This document shows positions 11,115-22,700 of a DNA stretch of 62,000 nucleotides, in pieces (positions within the stretch are counted from its first letter, which is position 1; every line of letters starts with the position of its first letter). The position numbers and the translations under genes were made by a program. The notes beneath the pieces are model-generated. The model was not told the DNA's origin, made no database searches, and saw nothing but the letters and a program-made list of their open reading frames with translations. The DNA is from Symsagittifera roscoffensis. Taxonomy: Eukaryota > Xenacoelomorpha > Acoela > Convolutidae. Location of the stretch: NCBI RefSeq assembly GCF_963678635.1, contig NC_087063.1:47424684-47486683 (forward strand), given 5' to 3'.

Positions 11115-11803
11115 GATTGCGTTTGGGACCCTGAATGGTCGCATCCATTATTTCTGAATATTCCAACAGACATCGCAAGTCAAGCAATCAGAACAATAAC
11201 TATTCACAAAGACTATATAAAAATATTATCACTGACAATAGATGCAACATCTCTAAACTATAATTCATTATTACCTACTAGACAACAAACTAATAGTTTA
11301 AATTCAACTCTTGTACAACAAGAAAACTTAAATGGAACTAGAAACCTTACAGAACAAGGTATTCAAACACCATCACATTTTATAAATGAAGAAATAGTTG
11401 AAACCAATTCAACAACCACTTAACAAATATTTCACCAGTACATCCAAACCTTACAACGCCAAAACCAAAGACTTCAATGTTACCCCAAGTAACATTACAA
11501 TCTACAGTTAAACCCTCGGTTGCTCCAAAATATTCACATATGGATTACCAAACATTTAAACCAATGACGAAACCACCACAAAAACAAAAAACTTTCACCA
11601 GAAGTAATTTTGCAGAACACAATTATAACTATGTAAATAGATCGCAAGCATCTAAACCCCCTCGTACAAATAAGCATAATCATTCATTTTCACAACGACA
11701 AAATCCCCAACAACACACATCAAATTTCGTAAATTTTAATGATAACCCACGTATTCCAACAGACCCAAGTGAAAACTATCCATTTTTTCAACAGAATAAA
11801 TAA
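11007..11803 (+). pseudogene. Gag N-terminal/linker blocks of the AT-rich element
   Basis: Two blocks, 11007-11423 (138 aa) and 11477-11803 (108 aa), lie in different frames. The first contains DPEWSHPLFLNIPTDIA and a Thr/Asn-rich end. The second is rich in Asn, Gln, Pro and basic residues and looks like a disordered linker. They run into the capsid block beginning at 11739. They are probably one original frame with indels. Confidence 0.5.
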
Positions 11804-12587
11804 TAAAAAACCATACCATTATAAGCAAAAAACACCTTACTATACACCTAATTATCATTCATCAGATGATGATTGTTTTCATGACCAAAATCATCAACAA
11901 AATTCTCAAAACCAAAGACTCCAGTCTTATCACGTAAATCAACCAGATATTTTTGAGCCATATACACGAGAGCAACATATGCGACAACCTAGATCAAATT
12001 ACGAACCTCAAAATAATATTTTTTATTCAGAAAATCCAGCAAATACTGATTATTATCAACCAACGCAACTGCAAAACGAAATACCACTACCATATTATTT
12101 ACAACAACACGAGATAACAAAAAACCAACTGACAAATTTCTCACAAATGCCAAATGCCGCAGAATCACTACAAATGACTATGAATCCATACCTCATGGGT
12201 GGATCATCAATAACATCAAATAAACCACTAATGGTATTCACAGGCACAGACCCTGAATATTCTGTAGAAGACTATTTAAATGCAGTCACAGCAAATTTAA
12301 ATTTAAATATCGGACCTGAACCAATTAATACACCACTCCATCAAAATTGGATTCATAGACGCACAGCGTTAATCCAAACAACACTTGATGGCGCAGCTCA
12401 GAAAAAGTTTTCAGTTCTACCAATAGATATAAAAGCAAATTGGAAAAGATTTACGCAAGAATTTTCAAAAATGTTTGATTCTGAAAGAAATAAACAACAC
12501 CAAAGAGTTTTATGCAATGAAATTCGCAGACTACCAAACGAAACAATTAAACAATTGGCAGTTAGAATAGAAACACTAGTTCGATAA
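11739..12587 (+). pseudogene. Gag capsid region of the AT-rich Ty3/gypsy element
   Basis: This 282-aa block has a disordered N-terminal half rich in Asn, Gln and Tyr, followed by a gypsy-type capsid segment. The segment has MVFTGTDPEYSVEDYLNAV, then NWIHRRTALIQTTLDGAAQ, then NWKRFTQEFSKMFDSERN and a C-terminal helix NETIKQLAVRIETLVR. This resembles the retrotransposon gag domain (PF03732-like) pattern of an F-x-G start, then a W...F region. The frame ends at 12587 by a frameshift. The reading resumes near 12600 toward the zinc knuckle. Confidence 0.75.
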
Positions 12588-13697
12588 GCATATTCACTAA
12601 ACACTCATAATTATAAAAATCGAAAATGAGAGAAACCCTCATGATGACTCTAACACCCCAATTAAGAAAAATAGCTATAAAAAAGGGAGCATCACACCCC
12701 TCATCAATTCGAGAACCAGATTTAGATTTCAGAAAACTATTTGACAAATTAGAACAAGCAGAGATCACAATGAAACTTGAAGAAACAGAAAAATCTTAAA
12801 CTACAATACGTTAATAGAATCGCAACAAATACCACACAAATAAACAACATACACGATTCAGATGTTGACCTAACTGAAAAAATCACTGAAATTTTGAACA
12901 TATATGACAAAAATCCCAATTTCAAAGGTAAACTATCTTTCAAGAAATGGTGTAATTATTGTCGAAGATACGAAAATAGCATTGCCGAATGTAGACAAAA
13001 ACAACAAGATAACCAAAATAAACCACCCAAGTACAAAGAACCAAACAAATCATTCTACCAATACATGAAAAAGGATCAAAACTTACCAAACAAAAATATA
13101 TATAGTAATAACAGCTCTGGTAAACTACTCCCAAATAATTCAAATTACTCAAGAAACCAATCACCCTATAACTCTAATTATAGAGGTAGATCACCAGAAC
13201 AAAGAAATTAAAATAACCAGTATAGAAACAACTATTCACGATCAAGTTCAAACAGAGGAGAATTTTTTGATACCAGTTCCCATTCAAATTATAGGAATAG
13301 ACACTATTCAAACGAAAGATCACGTAATTCATCATACAATAGAAACAGAAACTACTCGAATAACAGAATTAGAAATTATTCAAATAACAGAAACCAACGT
13401 TACCAAAACAACAGATCAATAAACAATTCCTATAACAGATCTAATTATCAAGGAAACAATAACAATTACTATAATAGGTCACGAAACAACTCACAAAATA
13501 GGAATCCCAACTATAACAATCGAAGAAATTATTCTCAATCCCCCTATCGAAACAACAATCGTTACTCTGATTCCCAACACAAATGTAGAAGTAACAAGCC
13601 AAAACATCAGCGACAAATTAATCAGGTACAAACAACTGAAGAAACAACTTCAGATCCCCTGGTATTGACAACACAGAAAGTACCGAACTACAATTAA
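12588..13697 (+). pseudogene. Gag C-terminus: zinc knuckle missing its His, and Asn/Arg/Tyr-rich tail
   Basis: The block 12777-13211 and its in-frame continuation to TAA at 13695 are interrupted by one stop at 13209. The knuckle reads CNYCRRYENSIAEC, which has the three Cys at CCHC spacing but Asn where His is required, so zinc binding is likely lost. The tail (about 13212-13690) is a low-complexity run of SNNR, RNYS and YNR motifs. This suggests a positively charged, disordered RNA-binding region. Confidence 0.7.
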
Positions 13698-13762
13698 ACC
13701 ACATTAATCAACAGACAGCGAGAGTGATACAAATAACACTATCTCGAAAGCCCAAAAAGTAA

Positions 13763-14122
13763 AGAATTTCAACCAGCGACCTTGAAATAGATTTTTTAAT
13801 TGATTCAGGACCAGAATCAATTATTTTTAACATCCCTACTTGGAATGAAATTAAATCGTTACACCCAATCCTAACACACGCAACAGCACAAGGATCAACA
13901 TTAGTAAATTACGGAAAAATCCAACTTTTCCTTGTTCCCACTAGAACAATGGAACAGAATAAAATACTAAATAAACCATTTAAGCAAACATTTCATATTA
14001 CAGACATAAAACACAATATCATTGGCATACCATTTATAACTAAGTATATTCCCACAATAAACATTTTGAATAGCAAACTCCATATAAAAGATAAATACAC
14101 AGGGAAAAAAACTCATCCTTAA
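13763..14122 (+). CDS. Aspartic protease of the AT-rich element
   Basis: The frame is open from 13763 to TAA at 14120-14122 (119 codons), too short for long-ORF lists. It contains LEIDFLIDSGPESIIF, with the retroviral-type Asp-Ser-Gly active site at 13802-13810. Further on comes HNIIGIPFI, resembling the second conserved block (I-[IL]-G-x-x-F/D-[FW]). Flap-region sequence is poorly conserved. Gag lies upstream and RT downstream in another frame, so a frameshift or decay separates them. Retroviral-type proteases mature gag-pol. Confidence 0.7.
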   Translation, partial: RISTSDLEIDFLIDSGPESIIFNIPTWNEIKSLHPILTHATAQGSTLVNYGKIQLFLVPTRTMEQNKILNKPFKQTFHITDIKHNIIGIPFITKYIPTINILNSKLHIKDKYTGKKTHP

Positions 14123-14378
14123 CATTCTTTCAAAGAACCACCATCCTTAACATTCTAAACAAACAACCACCATTTTTCTCCAAGTTTTACCCTATTTATA
14201 ATCAGGAACAAAAAAACCTGAAACCACTATCAGGAAATGTATATAATTTTTCAATTAAACAAGTCCACCAGTACGACAAGAACCAAAACAAACAACAATT
14301 TTTAATGTCAGACCTTGAATTTAAACCCATCCATATTTTTTTTAGAATCACAATCTCATATCCATATCCATAAAATAC

Positions 14379-16037
14379 ATGAAACATTCAAAATCAGATA
14401 ATATTTCATTACACTTATATAACAATTCACCATACCAGATAACACTACCCTTAGGACTCTTAGGATACTGTGAAACAAATGCTACAGCTTCACCCACAAA
14501 TGAAGTAGCATATCGAGTCAATAATATACTACAATTACTAGATATATGTCAACCAACAATTGTTGATGAAGAATTATCAATAAACAACATAATAAGCAAC
14601 GAAAAAACAAACACTGACTACTTCACAAAAACATCATATTTTAAAACAACGTTTAAAATATCACATTATACGGAAGAACAACAAAAGTTTCTAACAATGT
14701 TTAATTTTCAACATTCTCAAATAACACAAAAAGAATTCGATAAATTAGCCGAACTGTTATTAAAGTTTCTAACAGTTTATGCAACATCCAAATTCGCATC
14801 ACTACAATTACATTTAAAACCTGACGCAGTTTTCAAAAAACAACGAGCAGGTAAAGTACCGATACATTTACAAGATAAAGTAAACAGACTACTTGACATT
14901 TTAGAACAATATAAAATTATATCACCAGTAAACATAGAAGAACAACCAAAAGGTAACGCCTTTATCAACCCAGTTATCATCTTAGCTAAAGGAGAATCAC
15001 TAAAAATCGTTCTAGATGCTAGATACCTCAATTCACTAATTGACGAAACTAAAGGTTATTGGCCCATTGAACCTATTCAAGTAATTCTAACCAAAATAAA
15101 TGGTAAGTACTTCACAACCGCAGATATGAATAGTGCATACAATCAAATTCCACTAGATAAACAGTCACGACGTCTAACACAAATTGTTATTGGAAATCAA
15201 CAATACGAATTTAATAGATTATTCTATGGTATTTCCATAGAACCAGCAGCTTTTTCAGCTTTTAAGAGTAAAATTTCTAGACCACTTATACTCAAAAAAC
15301 ATGCAATCACATACTTAGATGATGTTTTCATGCAATCACAAACGAAAGAGGAATTGTTTATAATTTTAGAACAATATCATCAAATACTCAAAAATGAAAA
15401 CCTGAAAGCAGCCCCAGACAAATCACATTATTTCTTAACACGCGTAAAATTTCTTGGCCACATTATCGAAAGTAACACTACAACTCCATTGAAATCACAA
15501 ATACACGCGATTCAGAAACTTCAACCACCCACAAATAAAAAGAAAATCCAAGAATTCCTGGGAATGTTAAATTTCTTAAGTAAATATGTATACAAAATGC
15601 AATTATACTTAGGACCTTTCTATAACATCCTTAGACAACAAAATAACTTCGAATGGACCACCGAACATCAAACAAGATTCGAAGAAATAAAAATTTTTTT
15701 AACAGAACAAATATCAAATACAATCCCTGACCCGAACCAACGATTTTACGCAATGTGCGATGCTTTAAACTTTGGCATCGGCGCAGCATTACTACAATCA
15801 CACAGTGGAACAAACAAAATGAATCTTATATTAGCAAACTATCGCTTATTTACACAAGCTGAACTACGACTCTCTACTCTCATTAGAGAATGCACAGCTA
15901 TAATATACACACTTACCGAATATGAATATCTTATACTTGGATCTAAACTTCCAACAGTTCTATTTACAGATCATAAACCTATAATATTTCTCTTTACACA
16001 GAAATCAAAACCAAACCATAGAGTTTATAGACTTTAA
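14379..16037 (+). pseudogene. Reverse transcriptase and RNase H of the AT-rich gypsy element
   Basis: This is a 552-aa open frame. After a linker come the RT fingers (NAFINPVIILAKGESLKIVLD, with DARYLN), the first catalytic Asp in YFTTADMNSAYNQIPL, and YLDDV with the Asp pair. LGHIIESN, KIQEFLGMLNF and a connection follow. RNase H has MCDALNFGIGAALLQS (Asp), IRECTAIIYTL (Glu) and LFTDHKPI (Asp). The order is gypsy-like. The frame ends just before the RNase H tail, where a stop follows HRVYRL. The RT block itself looks intact, but the element lacks an integrase. Confidence 0.88.
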
Positions 16038-16799
16038 AGAACTTTAATGAAATTCCCAAACTTACATATAGTTCGGACAGCAGGAAAAAATCTTGCCCTA
16101 CCAGATACATTAAGTAGAAATACACCACCTGAACTACTCACATGAAAAACTACAGCTGAAATACCACAAAATATTAAATTCTATCTTGCAAAAAATGAAA
16201 CATCACCCAGATTGGAATGCAAATAAGCAGTAAAAATTGATATAGATCAGTCACGAATAAATAAATTACAACATTTCCCGCTCTATTTAGATTGTCAGAA
16301 TAACCACTATGAAGTAGATCTTTTAGGAACATCCACATTCAAACCAATTCCTTATTCACATTGGATAAAAACAATACTCAACAAAAAACAATCAAACAAC
16401 AACCACACAAAAAAAGACACCTTTCCATTGATAGAAAACGAAAATTTAACTGATAAAATAAGTTTATCAGGACCACCAATAAATAATTCAAAATACACGG
16501 TAAATGAAGTTTTTGATCTTCATGACCCACTTGACACAATTCTTTTTCAAAAATAGAAGTTGAAAATATCTTTCTACCAGCAACAGAAAAAATTAAACTA
16601 CAGTTATTACAGAAATATCAAAACTTTGATCCCGTAATTCGCCAACTCAAATCATGGCACAAGTATAAAACAAAACCAACAAAAGCTGATACAACAATAT
16701 TAGGAAATAAAACACTCCTCCGGTACTTTAGAAAAAACAATAATACAACTATTAATGAAACGACAGACCTTTTAGAATATCAGATACCCGATTTTAAAG
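16038..16799 (+). pseudogene. Pol tail (RNase H end and linker) of the AT-rich element
   Basis: In broken frames the sequence continues as FPNLHIVRTAGKNLALPD and TLSRNTPPELL, the usual RNase H end (AG..N..AD.LSR), and then a linker. The linker includes HYEVDLLGTSTFKPIPYSH and FDLHDPLDTI. Stops at 16143, 16224 and 16555 interrupt it. The pol sequence ends at about 16799, before any HHCC zinc finger. The adjoining sequence belongs to another element. Confidence 0.7.
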
Positions 16800-19700
16800 T
16801 GCCCTGTCTAGAGAGGGCACAGAGGGAGAGGGACAAGGCGAACCTTGACAGGGATGGTGCAAGCTTGAGAGGGACCAAGCAAACCTGGAAAGAGATCAGG
16901 CGGTCCTCGAGAGAGATCAGGCGTGGAGTGATCTCAGCATGCTCAGGGCGGAGTACCTGCAAGAGCAGAGGGTCCGCGAGAACGAGGCGAACTGCAAGCA
17001 GCTGAAGTCGGAAATGGTGAAGCTCCAGAGAAGACAATGAGAGCTCGCAAGACAGAAAGAAAAAAGGACTACAGAACGAGCAGCTGCAGGCTCAAGGCCG
17101 GAGTCACGCATGGAGGTGGATGAGGCTCCTAGGTCAAAGGGACGATTCAACAAGTGCACATGAATGAGGGCCTGGAGGTGTGGATACCACCCGAACCGTC
17201 ACCCTCTGTGCATAGTCTAGATGCGCCATCGGTGCGATCGTTGATGGATGTCAAACTCCCAGGGTATACCCCTAGTTCAACCACAAGCAGTAGCCAGGCT
17301 GAGTCGGGTTCATCACGTCTCAAAGTGTTACAAAAGAGGTTACAGTTGAGAGCCCGTGACGATTCGGTGAAAGAAGGGCGACATCCCACTTGGAGGGACC
17401 ATCCAGTTAGGAGCGTGACAATCGCGAGTTATAAAAAGAATAAAGATGGCGCATACCACAGGCACAACCGGATGGATTGGACGGCAGCGCAGCGGGCCAG
17501 GAGGGACTGCTTCCATGATGCGGCCTGGGCTGAATATTTCACTCAACCCAGGATACCGGATGGTGCGGTTCACCTGATCATAGGAGACAGCTTGATACGG
17601 GTGCTGACGCGGATCCAGTCACACTGGCAGGTTGGAGTCGTGAGCTTTTCTGGAGCGGCGACACCGCAGATGTTGGCGTCCCTGGTTATGTTGGATATGG
17701 TGAAGATAAATACGGTCACTCTGAGGAGAGTCAAGGAACGTGATGAGGTTACACGAGAAGATGAGTTGTATCCTCCAAGAGCTGAGGATTTGGTTTGATC
17801 CCGCAATACTCACCATCTGCACGGTCCCATACTACATGATGTTTGATCAGCATGCGATGGAGATGAATGAGAAGGTGCGAAATTTTAATGGAGAAATCAG
17901 GCTGATTCAGCAGAGAAGCGTGCTCCCCGTGAGGTTGCTGGATGTGGCCGACCTGATGGAACACTCCCTCCCGCGTGATGCATCCTCGGATGGTATTCAC
18001 TTCGACACGCCCAAGGGAATGGAAGGGCTAAATGGTGTCTTCCAGGGACACATAAACCAGCTAGAGTCAGACCTGCTAGAAATGGCCCAGTTCACCTTGG
18101 GTACACCCACGATCCCTCCTTTCTATGCCCTTAGATCCCTATCCAGCCGTCTGGGCGCGAGAGCTGGTTCGAGAGATAGTTCAAGGAGTTACCGGACCAG
18201 GCAACCAGGGTTCACACCGATGGAGGCTGAGGAGGCGGAGTCTTCTACGCCCCAGAGTTCGCTGGTTTCATCGGTAGTGGTGGTGGACGACAAGAAGATG
18301 GAGAGAACAGCAGAGTCGAACAAGACGCGATATCCGGAGAGGATAAAAGGGTTGGATCTGGAGGATTTGGAGTGCAGACAGGAGTTAGCGGAGGTCTTGG
18401 GACTCAAGGGTGTGTCACACGAGGGCTTGAGTCGACACCATTGTGTAAATTGGTTGAAGGCCCATGAGGCACACTTCTCGAGAGCAAAGACATTGGAGGT
18501 AGCCGACTAAACCGGGATCCCGCTGAAGTCGGTGATGGGACCGATAAACTACAGACCACTCAAGCAGTTGGGAAGTCCGGGACTTATAGTGGAACCTCCC
18601 AAGCACCGAACAAGTGTAGCCCAAATCAGGGTGGCAACTCCCGCACAATTAAGAGTGGTAGTAAAGCTGCTTGAGCCGGGGGACATGGGGCTCCCGGATG
18701 CCGCGTACGAGGGTTCTAGGTTAGCCGATGATCCTAGATATGGCAAACCCTGTGGGAACTCACAGTTGGCGAAAACGTTTGCAGTATACGACCGGTCAGA
18801 CCCGGGAGCGGCGAGAGTGATTATTGTGGCGGGTCCGGATTTTGAAGGGACGTCTCCTAAACTGTTTTGGCCGGAAACTTTGGTGTTTTTGCTGCCCGGC
18901 GCCGTGCTAAATCAGATGCTAACCCTGGTGGTAACAATCAAATCAGAAATGCCTTGTGAGCCGGAGTTGCTGCTGTTTGCAGGAATGAACGATCACTTGC
19001 ATTCGGCAGGATTACGGGAGCACCTGAAGGGAGAGGCGCCAACGCCCAAGAAGGTCTGGGAGGCGATTCAAACGTTGTTCGCTGCGATGAACGAGGTGCA
19101 GGAGTCGGTGGTTTCTAGATTCGGACCCAAGACGAGGGTGGCGTTTACGACGTTCCCGGGCTACGCGATTATGCCACCTGCTTTGCAGTTCGTGTATGCG
19201 ATGTTGATCCTGACAGCGGAAGGGAACGCGTGGCGGGTATTGATGGCTGCCCCTAATCGCGAGCTAGAGCCGTCAAACTTGAGGCTCCTGAAGTCAGAAC
19301 TGGCAGCGGCATGGGCTGTCGTGTCTCATGCCTTAAGGGGAAGTTAAGAATTGGCACATATCCTCATAGTACCGGACGAGGTCCTCTTGCTTGAGATCTC
19401 AAACTTGGCTCGACAGTTGAAGTTCAATCCAGAGATTGGGGATGGCCACCCGGCAATTAACCAAGTGACGGTTTCGAAGCATGGGCTTGACTATCACGAG
19501 CTCCACCAGCAAGGCGAGGGGACCGAGCAATGAGAGAAAGAACGTGGCTGCGGCCGAGAAACAGTTGGAAGCAATGGCATACCGTCTGACGCAAGAGAGA
19601 GGCAGGTGGCCGTTCCTGACGCCAAGGCTAGAGAATGCCACGGACAAGACGCGGGAGAGTGCACCACTCCTGATCAGGCAGGTATGGGAGTTTCTCGAGA

Positions 19701-22700
19701 GACAATTGGAAGTGGCAGAGAGCAGGGACATGACAGTAGGAAGATTCGTCACGGCGGCGAACGAAGTTACCATTGGGGGTTCTGGAGGGAACACTCGAGG
19801 GGTGATCTAAAGACGAGGAAGGATCACGAGATATTGAAGTTCTTGAGTCCTTGTTGGGAGAAAAGGTACATGGCTAGAGTGTTCTACGCGAGAGATACCA
19901 TCGTCGACGCGTTTGTGCAGGAAATGCTGCATATGACCACAAATCTCCTGTTGGCCTATACTTGGTCTACCCCAGATAACTGTCTAACATGGGTCCGGTC
20001 TAAATGTTCAGTAGAGGTGTGGAAACACTACGAATTGACGGGTATTTGACACTGGTACTCTTGAGCCACGGAGAGCTGACCGCATTTCATAGATTGGTGA
20101 AGTATGGAAGGCCTCTGTCGATGGGGAAAGCCCATCCCAGCACGGAAACCTACTCGTACAAATGCACGGCCGGATTGAAGACGCTGTTGGTGGAACACTT
20201 CTTGATGCAGAATCGATACCTGACGGGAGATGAGAAGAATCCTAAAACGAAAGAGGAATGGAAAGAGGCGAATTGAGGCATGCCTCTCTTGACGGATCTA
20301 TGTCTAGCCATGAGATCTGACCCACTAGGCATGATCAGGGGGCTTGAGGAGGTTGTGACCTGCATCTACGGACCTGCAGTGACATATGCCTTTCCCGACC
20401 CACTTGTGACGGCATACCGACACTCAGTGGCACACGTGAGCTTAATAAGCGTGCTAGACGGAACCGCGTTGAATTGGTGCAGACAGGAGGAGCTGAGGGC
20501 ACGGATGAGCGACACAGTACTCTTCGGGAAGATATAAGATCCCGAGCTAATGGTATTCAACTTTCGGGGGCAGTTGCAGTGCAGAATGGGGGATGGGAAA
20601 CTTGAGGGTCCCATTGAAGCCTACCCCAAGTTCTGGAATTTAAACGCCCTGGCAGCGGATAAGCATGAGATCTTGAGAATCCCAGCATGGATGGGGAGTT
20701 TTGATCTAGTGAAGAGAGAGCTAGAGACAATACTTGAACGAGAGGTTCTGCCAACCGTGGTCCCGGAGTTCCCGATGGACAGGAGAATGACACAATTATG
20801 GTCCCTTCCCTATACGCGAGAGCTATGGTTGAGAAGCAACAAAGGGTGTTCACAGACGGTTGGGACCCCTTGTTCATAGGGTACCATCCGCAGTCTATTT
20901 GCACACGTGCGACATCAAAATAAACACGTGGACGACTCAAGTGAAGAAGATGAGAGGCTCAATGCCTCCAAAATTCCAGGTTCGGGACATCTTGAGAACG
21001 CTCGATCAAGCGAATCTAGATAACATGTTGCCGGTGTGGGATGACGGGAGAATGATCGTAGAAGAAGGGCACATTGCACTAAAAGACGAAATGAAATTCG
21101 CCACACGAAAGTACCGGGCGCCCTACGGTTTAGAGTGAGTGGAGATGAAACAGGAAGAGAAAGAGCTGGACGCGGCAGGTTCCTTATATGTAGCCCTTAT
21201 ATGTAGCCTTAGAAGCAGAATCCAGCAACACCCTCACCCCTATCAGTGGGCACCCCTGGAGATAAGAGAAGCGGCCCCGTAGAAAACAGGTTTAGGGACA
21301 TACTTGAGAAAAGGCGAGCCGAATTAGAAGCGGAAAGCATGGATGAGACTCTCAGTGAAGCAGGAGAGGAAATGGAAGTGGGGGATACGCCGGAGCCGAA
21401 ACCAGCTGAGGAGGATTTTACCGCTCAGGAACTGTTGCAGGACCTAAGCGGAGACGATTGGGCGGACACGGCCACGCCACCTCTGACATCATCCCCTCGG
21501 AAAAACCTGGAATTACCCTTGACCAGCGAAACTTGCAACATGGGAATGATACTCTTGAGTACAGAAGAGAGTAAGAAGAACACTTTCGAAGGGAACAAGA
21601 GCATGTTTCTGGGAACGCTGGATGAGAAGGCAAGGCGGGAATTCTTGAGTGAATTTATTCAGGAGACGAAAAATGAGACCACACTAGATGACTTCAAAGA
21701 GGAGCTGTGGAACACGGTGGTGAAGTTCGGGGAACCTGTCTTGATGCGCACCGGGCTGGATGAGAAAACAAGAAAGGAGTTACTGAGCAAGATTGTCAAA
21801 TTGAGGGAGACGCGACAGAAGACCAAGGATGATGAATATAAAGACAGCTCTACTCTGATGATAAAATGATTAAAGTTATAGGGGAGGATAAGCTTAAGAC
21901 TAGTAATATGATTAAAGATATGAATATCCTTAAGGCTCGAGAAGGGGGAGGCAAAAGTCGGGAAGGTTGGACCGGGACAAAGAGGTCAAATCAGTGATGA
22001 TAGTGACGACGCCCTCAAGCAAAGGTGTGAAGTCTGGGAAGAGGAAACGGGAGGTAGAAGAGTTGAGCAGCCCGTCGGCGTATGCTGTCTCTGAGAAGAA
22101 CTTGAGGGAGACTGCACCCATGATTCTAGCGCGATGAAAGACTGCGGCCTACAAGAGCAGCTCCGAACCAAGGAAGCTAGCCGAAGTGGTGAAAGAGATG
22201 GAGGTTTCCACAAGTTTGGCAACGGAAGAAGACTTCAGACCCCAGAAGACGAACACGAAGAGGGGTTCGACTAGTTGACAGATGTGGGAGGTGGACGTCG
22301 GCAAGGAATGGATATCAAGCGAGCATCAGGCTACCGGGAAACAGGTGACCAGTGACCCCCTTGAGAAGAGTAAGACGAGGAACACCGCTCGGCGGTGGTG
22401 GGTGGCTCTGGAGACAATAAAGGAACTGGAAGACTGCCTAAAAAAACTCGATCATGGAGTGTCTCGAAAGCGACGCAATTGGGCTACCCAGCAAAAAGCC
22501 GAGATCAACAAGTTAGAACTGGGCAGCCAACTGAAATGAACTTGGCAGAACTTACTACGGGATTATTTTGAAGAAGCGATGAGGACACCCTCATCTGCAA
22601 TGCAGTTGATAGCAAATCCCTTCGTTAGGACAGCGGGACAGCTGATCTTCGCGTGGAGGCTGCTGGGAATAGAGCTAGGGACGTTGACCTCACAGATCAA

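Larger units (their letters stand above)
8266..16799 (+). mobile_element. AT-rich Ty3/gypsy-type retrotransposon, 3' truncated
   Basis: The region reads as leader, small basic ORF, gag with one zinc knuckle, Asn-rich gag tail, DSG protease, RT with YLDD, RNase H and a linker. It then breaks at about 16800 without an integrase or 3' LTR. Base composition (mostly A/C/T, low G on the plus strand) contrasts sharply with the GC-balanced sequence after 16800, so the boundary is a rearrangement junction. Its 5' LTR could not be delimited. Many small frame breaks show it is not active. Confidence 0.85.
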
